The notes beneath the pieces are model-generated. The model had not been told where the DNA came from. It saw only the letters and a list, made by a program, of their open reading frames with translations, and did no database searches. The position numbers and the translations under genes were made by a program. DNA of 64,000 bases from Orientallactaga sibirica (Eukaryota; Chordata; Mammalia; Rodentia; Dipodidae): assembly GCA_036365145.1 (NCBI GenBank), contig JAEOAD010000034.1:17947501-18011500 (forward strand). Reading direction: 5' to 3'. Below are positions 1-13,560 of the stretch, piece by piece; position 1 is the first letter of the stretch, and each line of letters starts with the position of its first letter.

Positions 1-3000
1 TTATTTATAATCTCATTGAGTCTTTGGGAGACTGCCAGAAGAAAACTGAAAGCTTATATTACCTGTCCAGGTTCATTCATTTGGTAAACCAGCATCCAGG
101 ACAGTCCCTTCAGGTGCATTCTTTCTGTATCTTTATATCTGTACAGTGTCATTTCCCTGTGTCACTGATTACAACATCGAGGATTGTGGAGAATTTTGCA
201 ATGCTGTGGGTGGTAAACCAAAATTATCTTAGACTATTGTTGGTCCCCTTCATAGTCATTTATAATCTGTTCAATACCTAACCTAATATCCTTTGACTTT
301 CAGGTAAAACTTTTAAAATATGTTAATTAACTAAGTCATTAGCAGACCACAAGTGTCTGCCAATATCATGAGATGATAGCAGAGACTTCCATATTTTTCT
401 GTAACCAGAATACCTGCAAAAGTATTTGTTAAATGTATCGATTTATGATGTTCCTTTGTTCTGTGATTACAAAAAAATAAAATCATGTAATACTTCCACA
501 GTGAAACAGGCCATTCTGAATGATAGGAATCCATGCTCAAGTTACCAGAGGTATAGTTGTTTCCAGGTTCTTGGGATTTTATTTAAAGACTTGGAAAAGA
601 TGCACGCTAAAGGTCAAGCATGGAGAAATTGTATCATGAGCAAAGGGACACAGAGTACACGTCCTCCAGGGTTAAATCATGCACTTCCTCTAGGGTTAGC
701 GGACCTTCTGAGGGAAAAAGTACTCTAGGGCCCTGGTTATTGCTCAGGGCATCTTTTAAGGAGTCTATGAGGAGAAGAGGTCAGCTGCTGAAGAACATAG
801 TTTAGCTGCCCTCTATTTTGATTGATAGACTAGAGTTATATAAGTTTTTCGTCTACTTCACTTATTATTTCCCATGAGGCATTTGATTTTAATCATATGT
901 ATACCCAATTATGTTTGGGCATAAAATGGTATGTGGGGATTTTTCTCTAAAAGTTTGCTTAAAGGCAACAGTTTGCCTTACGGAACATGCACCCAAATTC
1001 AGTCCAGCTGGATCTGCCATTGCAATTCTGGTTTTAAACATATTGAAGATCATATTTGCATAAAAATTGATCACAAATAATGGTTGCTAGTGGATGGGAA
1101 TTCTATTTCACTGTTTGGAGGGAGGAGTTCACGCAGCTTAGTGTATGGTGATCCCAAGTTCCCAGCAGGTCTCTAGGTACAGTTTAAGCTAGGGAAGTAT
1201 TATTGTTGATGCCAAGTGGAGTCCCCATCAGAGAAGCTTGTAGGCCTCATTCACGGTCATGGTCAGTCACATTTGGCTGATAATAAACTATATCTTATTC
1301 CCATTGGAGCAAGAAATGTGATTTACATTGACAAATTACAAACCTAAACTCAATTATTCCTCTACTTCATCTTCCATATTGTCTACCAGACTGCAAACTC
1401 GAAAGTAAGCCACAGGTATGAAGAGTGAAGCAGACACCAAGGAAAGTAAATTACTAGTTGAGACTATTTTAATAAAGCGCTCATCCAGTACAAAGATTTT
1501 CTTAGAACAACTTCAGTGATTCTTAAATATTTCTAGACATGAGTCTAGCTACACTTGGGGAACTTCTCATTCTAAAAGAGCAAAATTGAATCTCCCAAAT
1601 ACTTCTTTTTATACGAAAATGGAAATTCTATTTGTAATTTTACTGTCAATTGGATTATTAAAAATAACTCTGATCTGTTTAATTATGATAGTAATACCCT
1701 CCCTCCACTTTAAATCTTTCCTCTCTAAACTCAGAATCACTGTTACACTAGATCCTCTTTAGAGAACATGTTTTTAGGTACATTCCAGTTATAGTCCTTA
1801 ATAAGATGCAGAGCATGTCAGGGTCGGTCTTCAAATAAAGATGCCAGACAAAGACAAATGTTTTGGTCTCTAGGAGCCTGATAACAGAGCTTCTCCTTGG
1901 GCATCCACTTCATGAATGTAGTCTGAGTTCACATTAACTTTTCTACACCTTGAGAAGGGGGAATTTGGTGCCAGCAGCAATATTGTTAGTTCATCTACAT
2001 TTCTGTTGGGGACAGGTGAAACAGGTAATTAATTATTTCTCTTCTGTACTAGGCAGCTGGCTTTCTTTGGAAAAGTTAAGCATTCCTCATCCAGCCATGG
2101 TTTCTGCAATTAAAGCTATCCACAGCCAAGAGTTTGATTAATAGCTAGGAGGTTTCTCCTTCGCTGACAAATGAGAAAAAGAGGATCAGATAGGGAGAAG
2201 CTGAATGCATTTGCTTAGCACAGGGTCTAGCTAATATTCTTTGCAAAGAAAGAGCAGCAGTAATATTCTAGGGGCTTAGGGGAGTGAGTAGTACCTCATA
2301 TACGTTTGCAAAGTAATGGATCCAAAAAAAACAGATGTGCCTGCTCCTATGGAGCAGGGTCTGGAAGGACTCTAAGACGTGATCTCTGAGCTGGAGAACA
2401 TTTCCAGTCACATGACACCAGCAGGAAAAGTAAGGCCTAGAAAGGCCACCTGTGTTTCACAAGGTCACGCCACCTGCCAAAAGAATAAAGGGCAGCTGAG
2501 GCTAAATTCCACATTCCACAGTCATAGCATCACTGTATTCAATATGAAAGGAAGCCAGGCTGCTGGGTCCGTGTATTAAAACAGAAGAGAGGAAAACCCT
2601 GGATTCAAAACTCTAGATCCTACCTCAGCCACCTCTTTACAGCATCAGAGCTATCTGTGCCAAGTACACTCAGTGACCTACTATAGAAGTTATAAGGTCT
2701 GTAAGGGGTAAGTTGGCCACTTTGTAAATTCTGCTCATGATTTCTAGTTATTCACTCTGCAGCTGTCCTGAATAATTAACATCCTTTGCATCCTTGGAGA
2801 TTAAGACAGTTGTCCTTTCCTGGAGCACTGGGACATTCTTTGCTTCAATCTAAGCCTTCTCAACTTCCCAGAAACCCTCCTTCCTCAAGGGTCCTGGAGG
2901 GGATGAGGGTAAAGAGCAAGATGACTGAGAATAGAAGGCCAGTGATGGAACCTATCGTCCATGAGGCTTAGCTGTCAGTACCAAGGCAAGGCAGCAAAGA

Positions 3001-3689
3001 AAGGAGGAGGCTGGCAAGTGATCGAGGCAGACTGGAATGAAGGGCTCTGGCTGGGCACAGCTGGAGACAAGAAACTGTGGATTTGAATCTGATATTACTT
3101 AGTCCAAAGCAAAGGGCAAGACCGAGGTTAGGCCCAACAGAGGTTATCATCAGGAGGCTTGGGAACTCCCATAGCATCAGTTCATTCCCAACAAATTCTT
3201 AGAGATATTGGATTGTTGCAGTAAGAAGATACTTAAAATGTTCCTGTTCCTACTCGATGCCTTTCCCTCTGTTGGTAGAGACATTCTCCCAGGTCAGAAG
3301 CTGGTACAGTAACAAGAAGAAAAGTTGTGCTCTGTAAATGTAAGCCTGTGCACCGTAATCTTTGAGCCTTGCTTTTCTCATTACCAAGGAGGTTTTGGTG
3401 ATGATTATACTATAGAGAGAACTTAATTGAATATGTGACACGTAATCAATGGTAAAAACCATAGCTGGTAGTGGAAGAAATATCTAATACTGCTAAGGTA
3501 TCACTAAGGAAGTAATAATGATAAACTAACATGCAATAATAACAGCTTTTACTTTATAGCATGCACATATGTTGGCATATATGAGGAATTGTAAACTATC
3601 ATCTATGGGTCAAATCTAGATCACTGCCTTCCAGTCTTCCAACTGAGATTGTGCATTATAGGCTTATTTTTATTTATTATTTTAACTTG
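1..3689. other. No gene seen; AT-rich intergenic sequence
   Basis: All open frames are under about 100 codons, with no splice or homology support. No recognisable repeat apart from A-rich runs. Confidence 0.7.
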
Positions 3690-3755
3690 CTTTGAGACAA
3701 GGTATCTGTAGCTCAGGCTGGCCTTGAACAGGTATGTACCATCATGCTGGCTCAT
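3690..3755 (-). mobile_element. B1 SINE remnant
   Basis: TTTGAGACAAGGTATCTGTA followed by CAGGCTGGCCTTGAAC is the reverse complement of the B1 3' half; the middle is deleted. Confidence 0.6.
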
Positions 3756-5729
3756 GTTTTACACTTTTAAGTGGTCAAGAAAGAAAAATCGAAACAAGAA
3801 TACCATTCCATGGCCTGTGAAAAGATTCTACCTTCAACAGCAGTATGCATAAATAAAATTGTATTGGAACACAGGCTGCCCACTCATTTCCATTTTGCCT
3901 GTGGTAGACTTTGTACAACAATGGCAGAATGAGTCAGAGCAACAGAGACCTTGTGGCCATTAAAGCCTACAAGACTTACTGTGTGACCCTTCAGAGAGTA
4001 AGCTTGCTTGCCCATAGATTAGATTTCCTGTCTTGCATTCCCCCTGAAGCTCTGTACAGCACTGGCCTCCTGGGCCTACATGCAGTGCACAGGACTGCTG
4101 TTCAAGCCCAGCATATACTCTGCATCCATCAAGTACTTTTTTTGTGTCTACTGACATGGGGATGGTGACAGTTCTCCCTGGATATAGACTGACAGACAAT
4201 AATCCACAACTCCCCACAGGGAGGTGAAATAACTATTTTCCCCAGAGTGTGTCTTTCTCCTCCCCTATGTAAACGCACGTGCTGTTTGCAAAGTCCTAAC
4301 AATTCAAGTCATAATGGAAGGGAATCTCACCCATTTTATTGCCATAGTTACCGGGATTGCAAGTTTAGATGCTGTATTAGCAGTAAGTGCATGGTAATAA
4401 TAGAAGTCAGGGAGGAGGGAACGAAAAAGCTCCAGTTTTTCCCTACAGCATCCTTCAGGGCAAATATACCAGAAACAGTTTGCATTAAATTGCAAAGTTG
4501 GCGATTTTCTTTTTAAAAAAAATCCAAATAATTACTTGAAAATCTCTTGTCTTCCTCTGACTGGTTAACCCTCATGCAGCCTACCTCATCCTGAAACAAT
4601 GAAAAGGAGGTTAAAAGAAATATAAGTGGCCAGAGTTACCATGGAAACCAAAGTAGAAGGCAAGTGAAAGTCAATTTAAGGTTTAAATGCATATGAAGCA
4701 GAGGTACTCTTGTGGACATATTTGCATACAGATATCCATCTCCCCTCCTCTCTGCTATCCATAGATGTTTTCTTGCTCCCAGACCCACCTCAGGACCCTC
4801 CCCCCAGAGAGATCATCCTGACAATTCCAAGCCTCTGTTATCTCTTCCTTCTAGAGCTCTGCTTGAACTGCAGTCAGGACACAGGATATGACCTCTTGAT
4901 ATATGCTGCCTTTTGGTAAAGAAACATTCAATCCTTCAAAGCCATTGAATTCTGTATCTTATCTTTGTGCCTTTGCTCTTTCCATGCATGGCACCAGGAC
5001 TGTCCTTGCCCTCTCTTTTATTTTGGTTAACTCTTGCAATGCGCCAAGTCTTCATACAGGTAGCCATTTCTCTGTAGTACTTTCATACCTCCTTTTTGTT
5101 TGTCTCCTTTCTCCTCATAGTTAGTGAGGGACATTTCTTTTGTTGTCAAATAGCTCATCTTACGTACAATCACACTGAACTCTAATTACTACATAGAGGA
5201 TTATTACCCTTCTCTAGATCCTGAAACACATAAAGATGGAAGTTTGTGTTCTACTTTGTGTACACTCATTGATAATGAATATAACATTTACCCACATTGT
5301 TCACTTGAATGAGTAATTCTAATCACAGAACCTAGGTCAAAACACCCATTTCCATATGTCAAAAGGTTGGTAAATGCTATTATTAGTTCTAATTATGACT
5401 ATCTTCAAACGTACAAATATCCCATGTTAATTCTAAGAGGGACCATGAATGTATGAGACAGATGCAGAAAGGGGAAAAAATCTTATCCTATTAAAAAATG
5501 GTTAAAGAATCCTGAAAAGTCTGATACAGATAAAATATTTAAAAGATATTTTCCTAAAGTCACTTGTTAGAAGAGAGTTTTCACACTGAACATTTGCTGA
5601 CAGGCAGGTGCAGGGGCAACACATAACAGTTATAGAGCTGAATTTGTATTTTGTAAGCAACACCAGGCAGAGAATAACATGGCTACCATGAGAGGTAGTG
5701 AGTGTCTGAGCAGAGAAAGCATCCAAAAG
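3756..5729. other. No gene seen; diverged intergenic sequence
   Basis: Contains only the weak L2-like stretch listed separately and short chance frames (89 codons at most). Confidence 0.65.
4965..5125 (-). repeat. Possible LINE-2 remnant
   Basis: TGCCTTTGCTCTTTCCATGC followed by GGACTGTCCTTGCCCTCTC and CTCTTGCAATGCGCC recalls the antisense L2 3' end. Weak. Confidence 0.3.
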
Positions 5730-5945
5730 GGGCTGAAGGGATTGCTTAGTAGTTAAGGCACTTGCCTGCAAAGCCAAAGGAACCATGTTTGATTCCTTAG
5801 TACCCATGTAAAGCAAGAAACACAAGTTGGTACATGTGCCTGGAGTTTATTTGTAGTGGCTAGAGGCCCTGGAGCACCTATTCCCTCTCTCTCTTTCCTC
5901 TCTCTGCCTCTATATTTCAAATAAATAAACAAATAAATAAGATAT
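5730..5945 (+). mobile_element. DIP-like tRNA-derived SINE
   Basis: Head GGCTGAAGGGATTGCTTAGT, a B-box-like GTTTGATTCC, the diagnostic TGGCTAGAGGCCCTGG block, a pyrimidine tract and an (AAAT)n tail. The family name is provisional. Confidence 0.85.
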
Positions 5946-7337
5946 TTTTAACAAAGAAAGCTACATAAGTGTATACCTTGAGACCCTGGGAGTAAAAAGT
6001 ATTGTGTACATGTAACATTGCAGTGTGATGCTAGAAGAACATGGTGTGTCTAAAAGTAATGGATATGAACATGACTGAGTGAACGAAGCTAACATGTACC
6101 TCTTGGTACTGAGCTTCAATAGCATATACCTTTTGGAACTCAGCATCCATAACATGTACCTCCTGGTTCTCAGCATTAGAAACTGTGCTTTATATTAACT
6201 AGTTTCCTGAAAGAATGAGGACCATGTGTCAGCTTTATAAAGATGACTCTTTTGATTATGAATGAGATGGAAGAAGAGAGGGGTCAAGCCTGTAAAACAC
6301 TATGCATCTGTCACTACAGTCTTTGATGGGGCCTGAATAGAGGCAGAGGGGTGAAGAAGAGCAGGGCTGGGATGCCAGGGATACGGTGCCTTGTCAAAGC
6401 AGAAGAGACAGCTTGTATCAGTCTGTCCTCCAAGTAGGTTCCCCTTTGCTGCCTGCTATCTGCCACCCTTCTGTCTGCCCTCCTGGAAAACAGGCTGGCC
6501 CTCCTTGTTTGTAAGAGCAGTCTTGGACTGTCGCTGGGTTGCGAAGGTTGCAGTCACCTTGAGTGGCTTCCCCACGCAGCGCAGCGGGAGGCAGAGCCTC
6601 TCCTCTGCTGCTCTGTCAGCTCCACTTTGCATCAAGACTGCTTTGTATGTCACCAAGTTATTACAGTTGCAAAAGGCAGTGCTGTGTCAGGCAATGCTGC
6701 GCTGAAACTGGGTCAGCAAGGGCTGTCTCTCAGGCAGGGTATGGACTCCTAGTGTCCCCACACGCCAGCCCTGGCTGAAAAGATACTTTGGCTGCTTCTC
6801 CCCATGTACTATGGAGAGGACGACATTATAACCTCACAGCTTGGCCTTTCCATTCAGCAGCTCTGGTGGTAAATAATTCCCTACACGAAGATTTGAAAGG
6901 GTTCTTCTGTTCTCACGGTCACTCTTTGTGCTCACAGGAATGGGGAGGTCTGGCTTTTTCAAGCCTCTTTTGAATCCAGATAGAATAGCTACAGGAACTG
7001 AAGAATCAGTGTTTCAAATCATGAGCATCTGGGTTTCCCTTCCGCTGCTCCACACAGCCTAGGAACAAAGGGAACAGAAACCTGGTCAGGCAGAGTGGGA
7101 GTGTATGAAGAAAAGACAAAAGCTTCCCTACAGAAGGGATGGTTACATAGCCAGGGATATGGCAGATGCAACTTTGGGATCAGAAGAAGGAATAGGTTCT
7201 ACTACCTTTTCAAATATAGAAGTGCCTACTTCATTTCAACTCATTTCAGTCCCATACATATTTATGCAACTTTTATTATATAGAAGTTGGAGATTATATT
7301 CATGATCAAAACAGACAGGTCAAATATTTGTCCTTTA
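5946..7337. other. No gene seen
   Basis: Slightly GC-richer around 6.4-6.8 kb, where overlapping chance frames of up to 104 codons occur on both strands. No domain, signal peptide or splice pattern supports them. Confidence 0.6.
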
Positions 7338-7550
7338 TGCTAGAGAGATGGTTTGGCAGTTAAAGTCATTTCCTTGTAAAGCTTGACAGCATGGGTTCAA
7401 TTCCCCAGGACTCAAATAAAGCCAGATACACAAAGAGGCACATATATCTGGAATTTGTTTACAGTGGAAAGAAGCCTTACTGTGCCCATACTCTGTCATG
7501 CTCTGTCTGCCTCTTTCTCTGTGTCTAAAATAAATAAATATATTTTTGAA
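7338..7550 (+). mobile_element. DIP-like tRNA-derived SINE, diverged
   Basis: GCTAGAGAGATGGTTTGGCAG head, GGGTTCAATTCCCCAGGACT B-box region and an AAATAAATAAAT tail. More diverged than most copies. Confidence 0.8.
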
Positions 7551-7720
7551 AAGATCCCTTTTTTAAAAAAGATATGATAGCAGAGGAAGAAAAACAGTAT
7601 ATGATAAATATAGTGAAAATTGAATAGTATAAATTATATGTGTTACAAGTTGATAAACTAAGGAAAAAATTATTATAACCTGTGGAACACTTATATGCTT
7701 GAAAATGTATAAAAACAACT

Positions 7721-7745
7721 AGAGAGAGAGAGAGAGAGAGAGAGA
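7721..7745. repeat. (AG)n microsatellite
   Basis: Twelve uninterrupted AG units in AT-rich unique sequence. Confidence 0.95.
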
Positions 7746-7912
7746 ATGAGAACAGAATAAACGAGTGCCAAAGTCAGGAAATAGGGTTGTGATTTTTAAA
7801 ATATGGGGAAAGCAAACCCAATTAAAAGTTGACTTGAAGCAGGCAATCATCAGGAAATAGTTTAGAAATTCTGGTCACTGCTTGGCTTGGTTAGTAAACA
7901 CCTTCTGTATTA

Positions 7913-8345
7913 GTTAGGGTTATCTAGAGGAACAGAACTGATAAAAAAAATGGGTTGTATTTTGCCGGGCGTGGTGGCGCACGCCTTTAATCCCAGCACT
8001 TGGGAGGCAGAGGTAGGAGGATCGCCGAGAGCTCAAGGCCACCCTGAGAAGACATAGTGACTTCCAGGTCAGCCTGAGCCAGAGTGAGACCCCCTACAAA
8101 ACAAAAAAAAAAAAAAAAAAAAAAGGTTGTATTTAAAAGGGAGTTTATTGGGTTATATTACAATGGTCTGCAGACATGAGGGTGAGGGAACCCGGGATCT
8201 GCTCATTCTACATGGCTGGATGTGTCAGCAGTCCCAATCCACTGAATGTCTGTAGGCTTCCTGGAGAGCCATAGGACTTCAGTACATGCTGGAAGGCTGA
8301 GGAAACTGGGCTGCAGGTGCATGAAAATAAGACAAACTGTGTTCC
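7913..8345 (-). mobile_element. Diverged LINE/LTR-related repeat split by a B1
   Basis: The plus strand reads TTAGTTAGGGTTATCTAGAG, the reverse of a very common mammalian repeat 3' end (CTAACTAATACA). It continues after the B1 insertion with TTTAAAAGGGAGTTTATTG and CTGGATGTGTCAGC blocks. The class (L1 3' end or LTR) is not settled. Confidence 0.45.
7963..8124 (+). mobile_element. B1 SINE with intact target duplication
   Basis: 7SL-derived SINE beginning GCCGGGCGTGGTGGCGC and ending in a long A tail. It is flanked by a perfect 10-bp duplication, GGTTGTATTT, at 7953-7962 and 8125-8134, and interrupts an older repeat. The A and B boxes of the Pol III promoter are recognisable. Confidence 0.93.
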
Positions 8346-9260
8346 CTAGGTGAACTTTTAGGGTGAAATCCTTATTTAGCCTCTTATGTCTATACATAAC
8401 TGGGTATAGATATGATCAAAAACAGAAGTGTTGGAAGGTACATTTGCAGTAGAGAAAAGATTATATAATCCTAAATTGTCATTCATACCAAAAGACCAAC
8501 CAAACTGTGCTTCTAGCATTCATGCCTTCCTTGTGGACTTCTTGAAAAGAAGCCCCAGGCAATAACCAGGGCCCTTGCATACTGTTCCATTCAGGTAGCC
8601 CACTGCATATTTTCTTAGTGTACTACCTATTGCTTTGTTCTTAATAAAGTTTCTTGCTACTTTACTTTGTGTGTATGTCATTTCCAATTTCTCGAATTAG
8701 GATTGTCAAGTACCTGGAAGTACTCAGAGACCACTAGAAACAATTAGGTAATGTTTAAATGGAAACCTAAAGAAAGTAAGTGAGTGAAACAGGAGGATAA
8801 TCTGAGGAAGCACATTCTGCAAAGAGGAGCAATTCCGAAGGTCCTAAAAGCTGGTAGTGTGTTCAGCACGGCCAAGACACAGCAAGGAGGACATTAAGGT
8901 TGGGAAGATCCCTGTATATCTACATAAAGACTCATTTGGGGGCTCTTTCTATGAGCTATCTAGAGATTGTATAATATCATCTAGAAAGAATTTTCTAGAA
9001 CAGTGATTCCCAAGCAGGGAGGAGTTTGACTTCCAGAGGAAACTGGAAATGTCTACAGGAATTTTGGATCATCAGTAGTGAGACAGGTGTGCTACTACCC
9101 TCTTGAGAAAAAAGTCTGGGGATTCTTTTGAATACCCTGTAATAAATAGGGCAATATTACATATGTACAGTGAAAATGTCAATTGTGCTAAGTTGGAGAA
9201 ATCCTACTTAAGCAGAAAATCCACCTTCAGTTGACTGGCAGTTTCCATGCTCTTTGTGTA
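8346..9260. other. No gene seen; possible LTR end near 8.65 kb
   Basis: Around 8590-8690 a CTTAATAAAGTTTCTTGCTA motif resembles the polyadenylation region of an ERV1-type LTR, but no boundaries can be set. Confidence 0.35.
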
Positions 9261-9272
9261 AAATGTACCACA

Positions 9273-9514
9273 AGGGGTCGAGAGTTGGCTTAGCCATTAA
9301 GGGACTTGCCTGCAAAGCCTAAGGACCCAGGTTTTATTCTCCAGATCCCACGTAAGCCTGATGTACATGGTGTCACATGCATCTAGAGTTTGTTTGCTAT
9401 GGCTAGAGGAGACCCAGCCATGCCCTTTCTGTCTCTCCCTTCCTCCCTCCTCCCTCTTCCCTCTGTCTTTAATAAGTATATTTAAAAAATAAATAGAAAA
9501 TTAAAACTTTAAAA
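9273..9514 (+). mobile_element. DIP-like SINE with 12-bp target duplication
   Basis: Head GGGGTCGAGAGTTGGCTTAG through a pyrimidine tract and A-rich tail. A perfect AAATGTACCACA duplication at 9261-9272 and 9515-9526 defines the insertion exactly. Confidence 0.93.
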
Positions 9515-10299
9515 AAATGTACCACAGTATTTAGGAGACTGAAACAGGATAACCTACATTCTACAGTAGGTAGAATGTTTGTGGTCTCAGACACTTTTAG
9601 AGAAGGACAGCATGCTTAATTTTTTTTTTTATATTATGAGAACAATGTATAGCCTATGCTGTGTAATAAAATATGATTTACCTACAAAGCTAGACTGGCT
9701 GGTCAGTGAGTCCAAGGGATCTGCCTATCTCCATCTTCTCAAAACTGAGATAACAAGCATTTTTTTAAACATGGTTCTGTGGAGAGAACCCAGGTCTTCA
9801 TGCTTATAAGATTAATTCTTTACCAAATGAGCTGCCTTCCAAAATCTGGACATCTCCTGAGACTTGGCCTCCTTAGCCTTCATACTTGGGATGCCTGTTT
9901 TATAGAGTCCTCCACCAATCAGTTCTATTCCCAAGGCTAAAGAATCTTCTCCTGCCACTTTTCCTTTCAAGATTAACAGAGTTGTAAGAATAATTTCCCC
10001 AAATGTTAAACAAATGACAATCATTTAATGGAATCACAGAACACTGAACAGTGGAAGAACTCTCAGTGCTCATAAGGGAAGGGAAACTGAGGTGTGGCGA
10101 GCAGAAATGCACCAACTGACTTGTGCCAGAGTGGGATCCTCTTAGGGTTCATTTTACCAGCTTTTGTTCTTGAGTCACACATGTGATTTTATACCAATTT
10201 CTTCAAAATTAAGCTCATGGTATTTGATGGGAAAAATAAACTAAAATTCTTCTTGCCATTCTTTGTCATTCTTTTTTAGTTTCTAAAACTCTTTAACAC

Positions 10300-10470
10300 A
10301 AAATTCCTCTTAACTTTTATAACAGTGCTATGAGATATAGAGAAAGAAACTCTTATCACACCTATTTCTGATATGCAAAAATTGAGGCTCAGGGGGTTGG
10401 TCCACATGAATTCTTATAGACTTAATCCAAGTAACTCACAACTTAGGAACCCAAGCCCTTGACTTCTCTT
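10300..10470 (+). repeat. MIR-type remnant
   Basis: AACAGTGCTATGAGATATAG followed by ATATGCAAAAATTGAGGCTC resembles the MIR core (AAACTGAGGCTCAGAG). Confidence 0.4.
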
Positions 10471-12959
10471 TCAGAGTTCCTTTAAGCCATCGCTTGGTAT
10501 GATTGCATTATTTTCAATAAGTCACATGGTTCCTAGTACATACTTTGCATTCAAAATGCGTATTGAAGGAATAGCTGAAACATCTTGTCTTATAGAATAA
10601 ATGATGTTCCCAGAAACATGATGACATCTGATAAATGACCGATACATTGTAGCCAGATAGATGTTGATCTTATCCTCCGAAATGTCATCAATGAATGGGA
10701 ATTGTATAGACACTGTAATTTTAGTTCATTTAAAAGAACTGCCATTATACTTTACTTTCTCCTGTGATATTTTCATAAATATGAGAAAATAAGTAGAAGT
10801 ATAAGGAAATAAAACAAGAGATGACACGGTGTCAGGACAATTCATTGTCCAGGAATTACTGCTAGAGTAAGAACCAAGTAAACTAGGTTTCACTACTGAC
10901 TTGTTTTATCATTCTGCATTGCTCTGATTATCCTGGAGAATCAACCAGCTCCATATTTGAGAACAAGTCTTGTGCTCCATCTCTAGAAATGTGAGAAGGT
11001 ATATCATCAGCTCAAAGCCTCAGCAGCAAGTCTGACCTTGGTTGGTTGCATAGGTGCTCTATGAATATGCTTTGGCCTTATGGTCTAATTATAAGAACCT
11101 GAAATGTGTCCTCATTCACTCATTCATTGTAATGATCACCAAATATTTGTCCTCATTTCTTCATTTAGTAACAAATATATCTTTAACACATACTTTTGGT
11201 TTAACATTTGGTCTAGTACTGGAAGCTGAGAAAGAAATCACAGTCTATATTTCTAGAAGTTCATAGTTTAGGCTGATAGTCAACATATGTGCCTGTAAAT
11301 GAACTGAGAACTACAAAATTAAGTGTTAGATCAATGGACAGAGTATAAGTAAAGTCCTCTGGGGACAAAACTTGAGGACAGACTAATTCTATTAGGAGCA
11401 ATGGGCTGGTTGGAGAAGGCTTTTCAAAACATGCCATTAAAGGAGTCATGAAAGACACATTAGGACTATGTCCAAAGGAAAGGGAAATCTAGATAGAAAA
11501 GAGCCTCACAAGTAGAGCCAGCCATGTGCGAGGGTCATGCCACCTGTGAAAATGGTAGGAGTGCTCCAACAGTGCATGCCAGTACAAAGTGCTTAGTACT
11601 CACGAGACAAGGAGGTAAATATTGCATATGCATGAACCGGTTGAGTCTTTCCTTCAGTTCTGAAATTTAACTATTTAAAAGAAAATGCTCTCAAAATCAA
11701 CAAGAAGGCAACCTAAATTGTATAGGTGTAAGATGCGCTGCTAGACCCTCTAATGCGCTGCTCCCTCATTTATTGATGGGAAGACTGGGACCTGAGGGTG
11801 AATTCTCTTGCTTCACATTAACACAGTTGTGCCTACCTAATCTGCAACTAGATTTGCTCCTGAGTACTTCCCACTATACCACAGTGTTATTCTGTGCAAG
11901 AATTCATTAAAGATACTTCAGTGCAGAGTCAGAAGTGTTTTTTGTTTTGTTTTGTCTTGTTTTCCCATGGCTTAGTGACAAGAACTGAGCTTCACAGCCT
12001 TAGCAAAGAATACCCGCCTTCTGGTGTGAATAGAGATATCAATACACACTGCCTCCGAGACTTTTGCATCATGAAAGGAAAAGCACACTTAGCCAGAAGA
12101 GCTTCAGGGGAAAATGAAAGGGAAAGAAAAACAATGGGTTGATGGGAAAAGGATACACAAATCCTCTGGGATGTTACAGCAAAATCAAAGCTGTGAATTT
12201 CAGGTTCAGGCATAGGAAGCACTTGGGAGTTGAGGGGGAGGGTAGGCAGAAGCAAGGGCTATTAAAGCATGCTAGAAATAAAGAGGACAGCAAAGAATTC
12301 CTTCTATACAGTAGCAAGTAGAACACGTGTCAGTAAAGACTGCTTTGTTGGAAGTCCACAGAGGAGAAATGGGAAGGAGGAGTGTAAGAATTAATGGAGG
12401 AAAGAGCAGAGAAGAGACTGAAAGTCCCACTGACAATGGAGCACACATCCCAGAAGAAGAAGCAGTGCGTGACTGGGGAAGTTACAGCCTGAGAAAAAAG
12501 AAAACACACAAAGGAGAGAAGCCACGAGGACTAGAAAGGATGTCTATGAAGGACCGAAACAGAAAACCACAGATACAGAAGAATCACAAGTGACAGCCGG
12601 AACCATATAACACAAATGGGAAGAAAGGATACAGGTATTAAAGGGGAAGCACCTGGAAACATTGTGAACAGAAGAAAGGAATGTGGATTGAGAGAACGTA
12701 AATGATTCGTAAAGGCACCTGGACTGATAGCTTACACTTATCGATTACTTGTAATGTGCCTATTTTTTTTTTTACATGTATTCAGCTATTCAGTTCTTCT
12801 AATGGTCCTATGCTGTCCGCATACTAACACACAGATTCCAGTTCCATGACAGAGTAACTGGGTTAAGGTCTGCCCTCTATCAGAGCTGGAGGTTAGATGA
12901 GAATAGAAGTGTGCATATGCCATCTTTACCACATTTCCCCTTGCTTTAGTGTGTCATAT
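10471..12959. other. No gene seen; unique-looking intergenic sequence
   Basis: No repeat recognised. 11.9-12.6 kb is purine-rich and gives overlapping frames of 60-88 codons without any coding signature. Confidence 0.6.
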
Positions 12960-13060
12960 ACCAGCCACTACAGAAGGGCAAGACAAGCTTAGACAGTCTA
13001 TTCAGGGTCCTTAGGCTTCACAGACAAACACCTTAACCACTAAGCCATTTCTCCAGTGTT
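12960..13060 (-). mobile_element. DIP-like SINE, 5' part only
   Basis: GGGTCCTTAGGCTTCACAG and CCACTAAGCCATTTCTCCAG are the reverse complement of the DIP-like head. The 3' half is missing or unrecognisable. Confidence 0.65.
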
Positions 13061-13064
13061 CTAT

Positions 13065-13560
13065 TCAGTAGCCTGTATTCATCAGACTTTCCTCGCTGTG
13101 ACAAATCCCCCCTCCTCCAAAAAAAAAAATGAAGAGAATTCTTTTTTTTTTGAGGTAGAGTTCCACTCTAGTCCAAGCTGACCTGGAATTCACTATGTAG
13201 TCTCAGACTGGCCTCAAACTCATGGTGATCCTCCTACTTCTGCCTCCCAAGTGCTGGGATTTAAGAATTCATTTTTGACTCATGGTTTCAGTGGATACAG
13301 GCCACAATGATAGGAAGGGTGCAGTGGAGCAGAACTGCACATGTATAACTGACAAAAATCAAAGGGAGAGTCTATGCTGTGGGTTTTCTCCTTTCTCCTA
13401 CTTAATTCCATGCCATCCTCAGCCTATGGAATCACACTACCTACATTCAGTATGATTGTCCTTCTGAGTTAATTCTCAGAAAGGATTCCTACAGATACAT
13501 ACAAGTGTGTTTATGCAATCTCCTAGACTAGAGGCTACTTAACAGAGTCAAGTTGATAAG
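13065..13560 (-). mobile_element. Old antisense MaLR/L1-3'-like repeat interrupted by B1
   Basis: CTTTCCTCGCTGTGACAAA at the left, GACTCATGGTTTCAGTGGAT after the B1, and GTCAAGTTGATAAGATTCAC at the right match a familiar antisense rodent repeat. Strongly diverged; class uncertain. Confidence 0.4.
13142..13263 (-). mobile_element. B1 SINE, 5' part
   Basis: The reverse complement shows the B1 body ending at CCCAGCACTTGGGAGGCAG-like sequence. AGAATTC duplications at 13135-13141 and 13264-13270 flank it. It sits inside an older antisense repeat (about 13065-13560). Confidence 0.88.

Noticed and set aside
6391..6778. Overlapping frames on both strands around 6.4-6.8 kb
   Set aside because: Slightly higher GC lowers stop frequency on both strands; there is no codon or domain evidence for a gene.
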